Source: Trichuris trichiura
Lineage: Eukaryota > Nematoda > Enoplea > Trichinellida > Trichuridae
DNA: 64,000 nt
Reading direction: 5' to 3'
NCBI GenBank assembly: GCA_037903355.1
Contig: JBAJFE010000005.1
Coordinates: 1,736,001-1,800,000 of the forward strand
Positions 47,168-63,989 of the stretch are shown one piece after another; positions within the stretch are counted from its first letter, which is position 1, and each line of letters starts with the position of its first letter. The notes under the pieces are model-generated. The model made no database searches. It had not been told where the DNA came from and was given only the letters and a program-made list of their open reading frames with translations. The translations under genes and the position numbers were made by a program.

Positions 47168-49322
47168 ATGTCGTTACCTCCACTAGAGGACAGCCGTGTC
47201 TTCACACTCGTAGGAGTACAGAATAGCTTGTAGAAACTTCTTTAGCGAATGAAGATTGGGATCCCTTCTAATGCAGCTACTTTCTTTTTGACAACGCCCA
47301 TTTATTACGCCAGTGCAGGTTAATCCAACTTACGAACTTTTACCTTTGCTCATGGAAGTAGGTTTAGTGCCGCATATAGGACACTTGTATACATCACTAA
47401 TAGCCGATGCGACGAATCGATGGCATAAACTAAAAGCCACTGAGGAGCAAGTAACGTTGTTCACCACTGGAACGGATGAATATGGCTCCAAGGTAGGCGC
47501 AGTCTTTATGTCCAAAACTTTTACATGGGATAATCACATCGTTAATCCATTTATAGGTTGCCAAAGCGGCAGCGAATGCTGGGCAGTCTGTCGAAGACTA
47601 TTGCAATGAAATAAGTCAGAAATATAAGGTAAAATTGAATAATTGTGGCAACTGTTTAAAACACCATCCCTTAAGTGTATGCATGACAAATTTGCCATTG
47701 AAACAAGCCAGTTTATTCGGACCACCGAGGAACGTCATCGTCGTGCTGTTCATCACTTTTGGGTACTTATCCGAAAGAAGTGTCACTGAAAAGATGCTTT
47801 GTTTGAAGGGCGTACTTGCGCGTCAGGGCTGTTTGTACAAAGGCAATTATTCCGGCTGGTATTGTACTTCCGACGAGTGTTTCTACTCCGCAGACGAACT
47901 TTGCGACAGCGAATCGGGAAAGGTATTTTTTCACTTGTCTTTGCGCAATCCCGAATTGTCAAAAAGTCGTTCAGATTTCCAAGCAGAGTGGACATCCGGT
48001 TACTTGGCTTTCCGAGACCAACTACATGTTTCGATTGAAGCAGTTTTTGCCAACCGTAAAAAGCTGGCTGCAAAGTTCCTGTGAGTTTCCATTCTCTTTC
48101 GCTTGTTTTATCTTTTTTTTGCGTAGGCGTTATCCAACCCGAAAAGTACCTGCCGCTGTTATTGGACCAAATTGACATTCTGGAAGACATATCCGTTTCT
48201 CGGGATAGCAAACGACAACCGTGGGGCATTGATGTGCCGAAAGATGCAAGTCAAACAATTTACGTATGGCTTGATGCTTTGGTCAATTATTTGACCGTTG
48301 CCGGGTATCCTGACCAGTTGAACCGATGGCCACCCGACTGTCACGTTGTTGGCAAAGATATTTTGAAGTATTGCCAACACTGTCTCACTTTATCCAAGAT
48401 ATCTTCTTAGATTTCACGGTATATTTTGGCCAGCGTTTTTGTTGGCTGCTGATTTACCTTTGCCTAAAAAGGTGTTTTGTCATGCTCATTGGACAGTCGA
48501 CGGACGGAAGGTGAGCATTCCCTGTGAAGCGTCCTTCGTAAAGGTTGAATCTGCTTTAGATGTCTAAAAGTTTGAAAAACGTTGTTGACCCAATCAAAGA
48601 GGCAGATCGTTTGACCGCAGAAGGTTTGCGCTATTTTTTGCTCCGCCAAGGAGTGGCCCACAGCGACGGAAGTGAGTTGCTGAAATAATCAACTGCGAAA
48701 TCGATTGCCGTTTAGATTATTCCACGCGCTTGGCATCCGAAGTGGTCAACGACGAGCTCGCCAACGGCATAGGCAACTTGTTGGGGCGAATAACATCGAA
48801 ATCATTGCTTAAAAACAATTTGTTCCCAGATTATCACGAAACAGTCGTGAACGAGTGCTTTGCCGAAGAGGCAACCTTGATTGAGAAGCTTAATCGCTTA
48901 CCAGGTACTGTAATTTGTACCTGAATTTTCTTAATTGTTTGAACCGTTCAGACTTTGTGGCCGGCAGTTACGATAATATGAATTTTGCCCAGGCAATAAA
49001 CGCTGTGGTAACTATGATTAAGCAGACGAACGCTTTTGTGCAACAAAATGCTCCTTGGAAGTTGGTCAAAGTAGAAGATTCTCAGGAAAGGCTAAATACG
49101 GTACTGTACTTTGCCATGCAAGCGCTTCGAATGGCGTCCATACTGCTAACGCCTGTCGTGCCTGCGTTGTCCGGTCGAATTTTGGACAGACTCGGAATAG
49201 AGCAGCAGCATAGATCTTTTGCGCACTGCAAGTTGATGAATTATCCTTCGAGATGTCTGGTCGGTACTCCGTTGAATCTTGACAATTTTGAAAAGTGTTT
49301 TCCCCGTGTTTCCGCGGAGTGA
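47168..49322 (+). CDS. mars-2: Methionyl-tRNA synthetase, mitochondrial type
   Basis: Charges mitochondrial tRNA-Met. Twelve exons, all phase-consistent: 47168-47209, 47246-47318, 47368-47492, 47557-47628, 47676-47762, 47809-47922, 47975-48080, 48127-48367, 48411-48510, 48560-48671, 48716-48904 and 48952-49322 (543 residues). The class I 'HIGH' signature is seen as PHIGHLYTS after [12 protein letters not shown]; the second signature is KMSKSLKN at the exon 9/10 join. Further family blocks are [70 protein letters not shown] and an anticodon-binding helical region ending [12 protein letters not shown]. It has no zinc-binding Cys4 insert and no C-terminal tRNA-binding domain, matching the mitochondrial/bacterial short form. 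The first exon ([14 protein letters not shown]) is tentative; a start at 47249 is possible, but neither gives a classic transit peptide. Confidence 0.95.
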
Positions 49323-50206
49323 CGTTGATGCTGTGCTCAAGAGAACTTTGCAAAGCCCATGACGTCGTATCTACTACAACTTTCAATATTGCTTCACCAC
49401 TGCCTCTGCTTCATAAGCGAGCTTTGCTTAGGTGGTTCAACTTCCAAAACGAGAAGCAGATAAGATAAGAAGCAGCAGCGCATCACCAAGCCTCGCTTGA
49501 GCAAGAAGCCAATTGTGTGTCTTTTCCGAGTACAACCTGATGAGTACTGTAGGTGATACTAAAATCAAGTTCTGTTAGTCGTACTAACGGTAGGCAACCC
49601 AACCGTAAACTTAAAACCGGCGGATACTTTAACCGAGGCCGCCTACAGTTAAGTTAACCAGTAGAACCTGACTTTAATTCTACATACAGTACCCGCCAGG
49701 TGTCTAATCGAAAAAACAGGCTGACGCAACGAATCGATGTCAATGATTTTACTATCGGGGTTTTGGTTAAATGCGCGTCGGCGCATACAGTAAAAGAAAA
49801 GTTTAAATTTTTGTTGGCTATAATTACTATTTGACTAACAGAACGAACTACAAGATTGTTTTTTTACTCGCCAGTGAGACAATCGGTTGGTTAATTTTTA
49901 TTTAAGCTAGAAATTTAATTTACACTGTTGTTTCACCTGCGTTCATTTAGCGTACTGTACATTGCGGAGCGCATTTTGACAAGAGCGCGAAAGTTGACTT
50001 CGCTTTTTTGCTGCATTTTAAAGTTGTTTTTTTGTCTTTTGCGATCTATGCAAACTTGACGTCGACTTTTCGCATTGGCGGTTTACTTTAAACGTAATCC
50101 CCTAGTTTTAACAGTAAGATATAGTGTTCGCAGGTAATATTTGGGCATCGTCAGTTGCGATAGCGCTGCTTGCGCCAGTTAGCGCGTTGTTGTTAACCGG
50201 GTGAAG
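49323..50206. other. Intergenic between mars-2 and PCCB genes
   Basis: About 880 bp with no gene. Contains the 3' end of mars-2 and presumably the promoter of the next gene. No AATAAA was noticed immediately after the mars-2 stop. Confidence 0.5.
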
Positions 50207-54054
<3,848 letters not shown>

Positions 54055-56470
54055 TTGGTGTTGAACTTTATAAGATTGAATTGCCAAAGCGCCATTTGGC
54101 TGCGGTGTTTTTTCCCTTAAACGTAGCGTGTTATCATTAGTCTGTTTATTGTTCGCTATTAAATCTAGTCGTTGTCAATTAATAGTACGCAACTAGTTAG
54201 ATGGCCTTAGCGAGGGGGCACTACGTGTGAAATGCCGGCCTGATGGATGGATGGATGGTGGACGACGAGCTTTAGTCGAACATTGTTTGCTGGACAGCTG
54301 CGACTTCTCTGCCTGATACGAGAGAGATGCCTTTCTGTTTCTGGACGCCTTAAGGCTTTCCGGTTAGTCTTCATTTGATGCTCAGTGTGGTCTTGACAGC
54401 TGTGGCCATTATGCCGGTTCACTTATTGTCCGAAACTGACGGCCATCTAAAAATCTCACATCTGTTACTCGTTTGCAAACGACTTGTGACGTTCGAACAA
54501 AGACTGTAGGTCGGTGCTCTTCCGGCAGCCGACCCTTTTCATCTTTCGACCTTGGCTGCTGCTATACTTTGCCGTCCTTGCGTTCTATTCGGTCAGCATC
54601 GTCCGGCAAGTTCTCATATCCAGTAAGTTACAACTTCTCTCTGCTTCCTTTCAGATGCGCTGCTCAAAAGGCCACTCCACAAATTCTTTCTTTCAAATAG
54701 CTTATCTTTTAATCATAGCATCAATTGGTGATAGCTGAGATTAAGTTGACGAATTGACGTCTGTTGTGCGTCCAGTAAGGTTGTTGTTATTCCGAGTATT
54801 AGCTCAATGGAATGCTGGTATGTCTACTTGGAGATGTACCTTTGAAAGCCAATTGATGATGAGTCACTGGTGTTACAATGAACATAAATGCTTTTCATTG
54901 ATTTTTAACATCTGTTTAAAAAATGTTACCGAGCCGGCATGCGTCCAAGCGTTGGCAGTACGTTCTCCCGAACAGGCCGGTGGCTACTCATTTAATGGTG
55001 CCGACATAGGAGCCTAATCAGCTGCTTTTTGATTGGTCACAAAGAACTTGATCCTCGTCAGTTCTTAGCGCGGCATTGGTGCGTCAAATGCGAGCTTTGT
55101 TCGGTGATTGATGGTCAGCTGGTTTGGACCGGATTGGCCGCGGCGGAAATCCGCATTTTTCACTTAGCCTCATTGCCGTCGGCTATAAAAGCCCACTGCA
55201 GGTCGTCATTTCCTCTTCGGGCGTTATGTTGGCCAAAAGGAGCAACGCTTTGCTACGTTTCGAATTGGGCGATTTTTACTATTTCCCCGGAGATGGTGAG
55301 CTTCCAATGCACCTATTCTTTTACACAGCGTACTTATTCATGCACCATATACGTCCGTGTATTTCCCGACTGGTATGCCAAACCGGTCTGCTGCTACGCG
55401 TAATGATAATAGTATACAAGCCGTATACGTTTTTTTGTCTCTGATTAACCATTTGTACATATAGGATAGCTTTGTTGCAAAGCTTTCCCGATCCGTCGTC
55501 GGTGCGCTCCGCGACGCGGCGGCAATTGCGAAATGAATGTCGAAAGATAACTGAGCGATTATTGGCCGCACAATAGCTACTAATCGACCGCCGCTTTTGC
55601 GTGTAGCCGGTTGACGTCAATTGATTTTTGTTGCCCCTTTTGGGGCTGTACAATACTTTTCAGCGTTGCACAGTATTGTTCAAACAGCGTTCCAGCAAGC
55701 TGCGCTGTTGACAAGTTGTAAAGCCAATGTTTGCCACATCTTTTCTCATTAGTCGAAAGTCGTAATGCCTACAATGTACAGTAGGGTAAATTAAGTTACT
55801 TGGCGTACTGTACATATGTGGGAGCTCTATTGTTTTGTCGCCTCGCAAAAAAAGAAGCTAAAAGACTAACTTACCGCCAATGGAGTGCTCATAATGTCTT
55901 ACTTACTTGCAAAGCAGCATGTCGGCCAAAAGCGGGATAGTTTTTGCGTTTGTTCGTTGAGGTTGCTTGGCTCTCGGCTGCGACTGTCCGACGTGCTAGA
56001 TGTGACACTGACGCGTTGGGAGGTAAACAAGCAAAGTCGTCTACGCAATTCTGTCGTCGAGGACAACCGTTACAGTGACGCGCACCGCCTATTCTTTGCG
56101 CGGAAGAGCGCGACTGATCGACGGAAGAATGTTTTAGGTGCTTGTCACCTTTGAACGTCATGTAAGTTGCTCCTTTTTCCGTCTTTAAACGAGCACTTGA
56201 CATGAACTGGAAACGCAGTATTCTCTGCGGCTCTTTATGTGACCTCGTCGGTGTCAACATAGTTACAATGCTCCGCCGAAGGACAGTTGTTTCTACGTGT
56301 CTTTGGATGCGCCCCAACCTATCGTTGAGGCATTTTCTCTTTGGGTCCGGGAATGCGTAGCGCTTGCGGACGAAAATTGATCTCCGCTTGGGAGCTTGGC
56401 AACGGCAGTTGTTGGAGACAAGGCCGGCAAGCCGGCTGCCGCTATTGCTGGAAAAGTTTCAGTCTATTCA
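54055..56470. other. Intergenic with two coding-like islands of unknown gene(s)
   Basis: Two plus-strand islands look like exons. About 54500-54622 encodes FIFRPWLLLYFAVLAFYSVS, a membrane helix, and ends at a GTAAGT donor. About 55124-55295 reads FSLSLIAVGYKSPLQVVISS then RFELGDFYYFPGD and ends at a GTGAGC donor. I could not connect them or find a start and stop, so they may belong to one small membrane protein or be chance. A short TGGA microsatellite sits at about 54242-54257. Confidence 0.35.
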
Positions 56471-59400
56471 ATGGAAGAGGTGGTAAGTCTTTACGCGCCA
56501 CCTTCCGTCATGGAATGCAGCAACGAAGGGCGGTCGAAGCGCCTGGGAAAATTGAAGGCAAACAACGGCTTGCGCAACATCTTCTTCAATGTTCGAAGAA
56601 ACGAACGACAGCACCGGTTGGACATTGGCAGTTCATCTCGCCCTGACGTACCAAGGAGAATGACCGCCATTGTTGGATCGTCCGGAGAGAAGTTGGTGAA
56701 CAAATTTGCCACTTGGTCCGGCCGGCTTTCCCGCCACGGTCAGCGATGTGCGTATGACGCTTCTATTTGCTTCAATTGTGTGATACGTCCAAAACTGGTC
56801 GGTCACTGTTGTCCTGCCGATGGCGATGCCACCGTGGCCGCCGACGTCTTCGTCACTTCAACAGGGCACCTTTATTATTCGATTGTGAATTCTTTGCTAA
56901 GTGCTCTCTCTCTTGAGCGCATCAATGTGCACCTTGTTTGTTCAACTTTTGCTCGGTCGATTGGCGTTCCGCCGTCGTAGTCCACAAACGCAAGGTCGGC
57001 GGGACTTCCAGCCGTATCGAGTGTGCTCATTTCGACTTTTGTAAAAACCTTCTTCTTTCAATCCTTGGTCAGCAGTTAGCAGTCGCAAAAAAATCATGTT
57101 CGAATTATTTAAAGATGCGCAGGTCATTTGCTACAGTCTGACATAGTTGGCGCCTTCCGCTCTGGTAAAAATTGTTAATTTTCCAAACTGCATGTTCGTC
57201 GCAGTTGAACAGTGTTGCTGTTTGCTCTGCTGACAATACACTTGTCGACGAGCTCTTGACAAGCAGCAACGTTCCTTTAGTTCAATCGGTTGCAGTTGTC
57301 ACGTCAGCTGCGCTTAGAGATTGACCGGCAAGAGTAGTAGATCTCTATTCGGCTCGTGGCAGATTGCGTATTCCTTAATTATATAGGTTTATTATTAAGC
57401 TTTAGCTACGCCCCAGCTTCTGGGCGTGTGCTTCCTTTGACCGTACCACTTTTAGGCATTAACAATAGAGAAGGCGTACGGCCGCGGGAGATGGCTACTG
57501 TCCACGATAGGATGCACGACCGACACGCCATGTGGCTGTGGCAGAGCAGTGGTAATTTAGCTGTGCCTCAAACAATCGTCACTGGTAGAGAAGCTATTGC
57601 CAACAAGCCCTACTGTTCAATGAACAACCTTGCAAGTAACAACGGTCATGGAATCGGCAAACGTATGGAGCGTATTGCCTCTTTGGATCCAATATTTGGC
57701 GAGGACGAAGACTTGAATGGCAGCTCCATTAATGGTTTAGCCAAAATGCCGCAGCGGCAACATCTGCCTTCCGTTCGCGGGTCTGCATGGGACATTTGTC
57801 GAGAAGGTCGTTACAATCAACGCAAGTCGCCTTCAGTTGAGCAGCCTCATTCAAAGGGAGCCGTGAAGAAGCAGTCCGCTTTTGTACGCGGTTTATGCGA
57901 TCTGGCCAGCGTTGAGCGCTTGAAAATGTGGAAAGCCAAACTGCCTTTGGTTAGCCGTAACCGACATTCGTCAAAGCCGTCCGCGACAGCCGCCACCTTT
58001 GCCGCTGTCGTCGCCGCGGGTGCCCATAGCAGATCCAAACGATTGGGTAAGTCGATGCCGACTGTTTTTTTTAAATTTTTTTTTCAAAACGAATAGTAGA
58101 AGACGTCAATTGCGTCAGGTGATGATTTGAATGAGCTGCACTTTGTCCAAAGAAAACTCTTTTTTTTAAAAATCTTTCATCATGCCTTAATTTAAATAGA
58201 TTGATTGCTAAAGCATAAGGTTGACAGTCGTTCAATAATCGAATCCGCGCTCGCTGCTAAGCCTATCTATTTTGCATATACACTCCTGGCTACTTTAACG
58301 TTTGTTGTTGAAAATCGTAGGATTGTTGTGGTCAATTTTATGTTGTTAATCGATTACAAAATTTACGACTTCAAAACATCCTCGCGACAGCCCATAGACG
58401 ACCTGCCGCGATATATTCAGCCGTTATTGTCGCTAGCAATTAAACTGAGCACGCTTTTCCACGTTACTTTCGCTCATTTTACGTCATCAAAAGATCAGTG
58501 AACTTCGACAAAAAATAGCAGTGCATTGATTACTTTTCGTACGCTTTTTACTTTTTCAATATTGCCGCGAGGTTCCCTATTGACTGTCGAGTCAAATTGA
58601 ATTTTTAATTGAAAACCCCCGCGTTGGTTGGTCGACCCATTAAGGCTTGTAGGGAAGTGTTTGAATCGGCTGTTTTCGATTCCGTACGATTCGATGCCCA
58701 ACCTTTGGCAAGGTGGCGGTATGTCGAAGTAGCCCATTGCACCCTAAGTTAAATTTTTCCATTTACCCATTCTTCAAGAGCGAAGCGCGGCACTCAGTTC
58801 TGGAACAAAAGCAACGAAGCAAGCATTGTGAAGGGGGCACATATGGGACAAGCGTTGTCACATTGTTTGAGAAACGCAACGATCAAAAACAGGGTGGAAT
58901 GATAACACGCTTTTAGCGCCATCTGTAATGACTGACTCATCAGTCGAGTTCAATTAAGTGTCAATTTTTTAACATAAAATTTGAAAAAAAGTATAAGAGA
59001 TATTTTCACATTGCGATGCGTTATTTGCCATACGACTCCGCGGATTTTTCCGCACGTGTGTTGTCTAGCTGTTTATACCAAATGTGACGGTTGAAAAGGG
59101 CAATTTCGGAATGGGTTAGCTTTAACTGACCAATATTACTAATATGAGTTTGCTCCAACCGTCCGCGCGACGCATTTCAATCAATTGATGCGAAAGCGGT
59201 TTTGTAGCACAGCATTTTATAGCGTTGCTAAAATTGATTGAGCTTTCAATTTCTAAGCTAAGCTTACAGGGTAAACATGAATGGTTCTCTCCTTAATTTC
59301 ATCGCGACGTTTAGCAAGCGACATGAAGTTGTTCGAAAATTGCCCCTCATTTCTTCGCGACGATTTTGGTGAAGCGCAATGGCTAAGAAATTTTTGATTA

Positions 59401-62400
59401 CTTATTGATCAAGTAGTTTCCGTAGTCAACTTTCTTCTCTTCCACATACCGTTGCCGTGTCCAAAATCTGCCTTTAATCGTTTGCGCGCCACTTTTCCAA
59501 CGCAGCTTCGTTGCTTGGCAAAGGCGGAAATTCGTTGAGCTTTTTTCCTACTTTTTGCGCGGTTTGCGTCTTACTATGTCCTACCAGGAATGCTTGTTAA
59601 CTTCGCAAGCTGTTGAATATTTTCGAGCGGTGGAATGCGGACGTTGAAAGTATTGGCTTTTATAAATAGAAACGGCAAAGCGTTTGGTGCCAGGCCGCTT
59701 CCAGGCGTCAAACGAAGCACTACCTGACGTACCGAATTTTATGCTATTCAGCCAGCGCCTTTTTGGTTGGGTTATTTCAAAAAAATTTGCCTTCATTCAA
59801 ATTTATCGACCTCGACAATAGCGGCTGCTGTTGGCCGGCCGCATGTGGGGAATATCTTGAAGCAAAGGTTAGTTCGTTGGCGCGCAAGCCGGCAACTGCT
59901 TGCTTTTATTTTGTGCCAACATTAATGGATGAGGCGGTTAGTTTATTTTTGCCGCTTCGTAATTTGTTTCTTGTCACTTTTCGTTGGACGAACGCATATT
60001 CAACCGGGAATTTATTTTGCGCGACAGCTGGGCCAGAAGCCATTTCGCATTGGCGCAATGACTTTCTGCCGGTCGACTGTTGCTTAATTGATATGTGCCC
60101 TTTTTACTTGGCTACACCGCGGCTGTATCCGACCGCAGGGCCGACGACCCCTTTGCTAAAGTCCAATACTATTGATTGGTCATTGCTTTCAACTTTTGGC
60201 CCCCGCGGGAAGTATTGCCCAAATTTGGTGTTCCGCCTTTTTTCAAATGCGAACGTCAGCCCAAAATCTTCCTTTGTTCACGGATAATAATCGTTCGTGG
60301 TTAATGCTTAAGTGTTACTTCGACTCATTGACCGTCGTATCGCGATTAACAACTGCTTGGAGCCTTTTAAGGGTCACTTGAGCGCTCAGCCACAATTTAC
60401 ATGCTCGCTTTGGTTTAAAACGCGAACTATAATTTCTGTACACAATTTCCCGCTGCCTGTTTGCCCTACGCGAACTGTTCCGGTCCACTAACCCGACCAG
60501 TGGTTCGCATAGTTGCATAGTACAAACGTTTGCAGCTTATTGGAGGTCCCTTGCCGGCTGGTGGTAGTCGGTCAGCCCATCCGATAAACGCGGAATTCCT
60601 TTCTCGTCTTCATCGAGCGCGCAAAACGTTCAGCTTTGTTCCTTTGTCGTTTGCTTATTATGTTAAGTATGAAGAAGTTGTTTCACGGTCGGTTTACGCT
60701 CGGACGCAGCAATGGCAGCAAGTGTCGTACAGCGAATTTGCCAGGTAAAGATAATTCGGGGCCCATTCTTTGCGAGCACAATTGTGTTGCGTGATCTTAC
60801 TGACTGAGCAAATAATACAACCCGGTTGCATCGACTTGATCCTCCATCAATCCTTCCACTTTTCAAAGCTCCTTAGCGAACTGTGTTAGCTCATCTCGCA
60901 TTCGAACTTGCGGACGGTCATGTTCAAATATGTGCGGAAAAATCTTCATACGAACGGTAGGAGTTGGCAATATTTTTCCGTCCTTAACAAGTAGACGTAG
61001 TTTCCATTCCAACCTGTGTTGGCGAGTTCTTGAAAATCCTTTCCTAACGAAGCAGAGCGGCTGCTTTGATTTAGCGCAACTTGTTTGAATTCATGTTTAA
61101 TCGATGCGTCTTTTATATATGTATCCATTGTGCAAACAAATGTCCAAAGGTCGAAGACAGCAGATCGGTTGAATGCTACTGGCTCCCGTGGTCAGCACTG
61201 TTTGTACAGTATTGAGACTTGTCTTCCCCTTTCCCGCGGAGGCCAAAGTTCATTAGGGCATTCCTCTTCGACTATGGATTAGTCGAAGAATTACTTCCCA
61301 GAAGGTCACAAGCCGAATGTTGCCTTGGCGCCCTGAAGATGGAGGGCGACCATCTGCACTTTCGCTTTGTTGTTATTGACCAGTGAATGAATGCACCTCC
61401 CCACTTGGTCAATGAATTGCCCTTTGTGCAGTGCAGCCGTATATCTATGAGCAGTTGACTGTGTAACTATGTCGGCGAAACATACTCCACTGCCTCCCTC
61501 GTTCGTTCTTTCGTCGTTCGTCCATTACTCGTCGCTGGGCAAGGCAACATTGCTCACAGCTGCAGTTGTCTAACGTCTACTAAAACTACTTCTCTCGGCG
61601 CATGTGGATAAGCAATTGCAGCGGCAGCAGCAATCGCGGCATTTTGCAGGAGCGTATTGCACTTGTTTCGAAGTGGGATAGGTGTAGTCGAGTTTTAGAT
61701 CCTTTCGTCCACAAACGCGTCGGCAGATCGCGTATCATACGATTACGCATTTCAGGTCAGCAAAGTCCGCTCGCTATGGCGGAAGAGGGAAATTACGACG
61801 TTCCAGTGACACCGAACCGGTTTGATCAGGAAGGCAGCGACTCCAAAGGCGCCGCACCAATTAGCACTGGCACTCGAATGGTCAATGCCTATCTGTATTA
61901 TCAGCAGAGAAAGGCAGCTGCTGGTCAGACTCCTCAGGATCGTCGGACCAACGAACATTCCGAGATGGTTGCAAATACTAATCCTTGCTCGCAGCAACAG
62001 CAGCTTGCCAACCGCGTCTACAGGAAGGTTTGTCTGTTTCTTTTTTTAAAAAAAATCTTTCCCGCAAATTAGCTGTTCCTGTTGAGGGTCAACAGCAATA
62101 CAGAGAGGTGATGGAGCAGCGTAGACCTCGATACTTTGCCTCTGCGTATCCTTATAATTCGGCCTACGACAATCCGGAAAATTTGATGGCCTCAAGAAAA
62201 TTGAGAAGTATCAATGAAACGGAGTCGAAGCGTAACGGCAGTCATCATCATCATTCGAACGCAATGGTTTTGCCTCCTCCGGTTAAAATCGTTGCTTGCG
62301 GAGGAGTGCCAGTCAATCCGGTAAGCCATTGTCCCATTTGTGGCGGCACTTGTTCTTCAAAGAGTCATTGTTAAATACTCTAGTCACGTACACGTTGTAA

Positions 62401-63989
62401 AATCCACGTTGCTTAGTCGATTAACGCAGGCGAAAGTTGATTCTTCACGTTTCAAGAGTATGGCTGACAATGCTGAAAGAGGGCAGCACTGTTTGTCAGA
62501 CACACATCTCTCACTCTCTTCCTCTCTCGCTGTCTTTTCCTATGCACTTTGTTGGAACGCTGCGTGTTTTCAGGATCAGCCACGCCTGGTGAAACCGTCC
62601 GCATTCCGTCCAGTTCAACCGTCCGGCTGGCAAACGGCAAAAGCTTCGTTGGTTGAAGTGACCGAAGATTCGGACAAACGCAAACCGGTTGGTGTTACTC
62701 CGCCTTTTCCGGTCGTCGGCGGTTCGAAAAATATCCATCAGAAGCACTTTCCGAGCGGTGCCACGAAAGTCACTGTAGGCGGCGACTGCTCGGGCGAGTC
62801 AACATCTTTGGGCAGTAGAAGCGAAGTTGATCAACTAAACAGTGGCAGTAGTGGTCTTCTTCACTCGCAACGTTCGCACCAGTCGAATTCGGATAAGCAG
62901 TCAATTCAGGCTGAGGAATACGTAGTTACGCAATCGTCGTCGTCGCTTCCTGTATTTCAGCGATGCATTGGTTGGTTGTGAAAAAGTTAGTTTTTTCTTC
63001 TTCTTTTCTAGCAATCCTGCGGACCGAGTTCCGAAAGGGGCAGCTTAAGTTCGCCGGTGAAAATGAATCGTCAGGAAAAGATTGATCAAATTGCTATTGT
63101 TAACGGTACGTCGTCGTCGTACGGTTGCCAGGCGCCATTGGGTGCCGAAGCTCAGACAAATCCGGGTCAAACTAGGCAAAGCACATCGCGTAGTAGCCGA
63201 AATTCGTCAGGCATTCAAGTTACTCCTTCACCTTCGGACTCCGGAGTGGCCGAGATAGAGGTGACAACTATTAGGTGCTTGCATTATTGTTTGGAGCAAC
63301 ATTCTTTTCTTTGTCGTAGGCTACTCTGCGAGAAAAGGACGCCGAAATAGCTAACCTGAGAAGCACGATGGAACACAACGAGCAAGTGATCATCCGTGTT
63401 TATCAGGTGTCAACTTGTTAATTATTTTATGAATATGTAAATTTTCTTTTTTCTTACGTTTAGGAGAAGGAGGAACGTTGGCAGGAAAAGCTGCGCGATT
63501 GGGGCAGCCGTCTTCAAGCGTCCGTACGAAACGAGCAAAGGCTTTTGTCTCAAATCCATTGCATGCGAGAAGAGATGGGCGAATATCAAACGCAGATAAA
63601 TAATTTGTTCGCCGAAAAGCAAGGATTGCAGAAGAAGGTTGACCCCTCCCGTTTATAATTAACTTGACATTTTGATTATTGTTGTTGTTGTCATTTTTTG
63701 AAGATTCGACAGATGGAAAATGAAGTATTCGAACTGAGGGCACAACTTTCCAGTCGAACGAAGCAATGGAGCGTCTGCAAGAACTGCTCAAGCGTTTTTG
63801 TGCCTCAAACACATCAGCAGCAGAACCAGGTGAGTTGTTTTCTCTTTTTTTTTGAAAATATACCCCACCGCGTTTGTTCGGCAGGAATTGTGTCCGACGA
63901 ATTCTACGGACGCCGTGCGAAGCGAACTGGAAGCTCTTCGCCTCGAAATTTGCGAAATTCGCCATTCCCTTCAAGGGCAACCGGCTTGA
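56471..63989 (+). CDS. LZTS/N4BP3-like coiled-coil protein
   Basis: Model of ten exons with matching phases: 56471-56747 and 57456-58046 (tentative N-terminal exons), then 61756-62031, 62073-62320, 62574-62951, 63012-63260, 63320-63406, 63464-63637, 63704-63829 and 63885-63989 (836 codons, stop TGA). The N-terminal two thirds are low-complexity, Ser/Gln/Pro-rich. KPSAFRPVQPSG resembles the conserved 'RPTAFKPV' patch of vertebrate LZTS proteins, and TLREKDAEIANLRSTMEHNE, then IIRVYQEKEERWQEKLRDW matches the start of their leucine-zipper/Fez1 region, followed by about 130 residues of coiled coil. Vertebrate members act at centrosomes, postsynaptic densities and in Wnt signalling. The C-terminus is shorter than vertebrate LZTS. 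The 3' part (61756 onward) is firm; joining the 56.5-58 kb exons across a 3.7-kb intron rests on phase match only, and the gene could instead start at the ATG at 61776. Confidence 0.6.
58047..61755 (+). other. 3.7-kb presumed intron of the LZTS-like gene
   Basis: No supported gene. The longest frame (59763-60287 plus, 174 codons) starts with TTG, has no recognisable motif and unusual Cys/Trp scatter, so it is treated as chance. If the two upstream exons belong to a separate gene, this stretch is intergenic instead and should contain the promoter for the 61776 start. Confidence 0.45.

Noticed and set aside
55889..56317. 142-codon minus-strand frame rich in Arg, His and Ser
   Set aside because: No recognisable motif, and plus-strand frames of similar length overlap it. 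Nothing supports either.
59763..60287. 174-codon plus-strand frame inside the presumed 3.7-kb intron
   Set aside because: TTG start, irregular composition and no domain; the local GC rise alone can explain the lack of stops.
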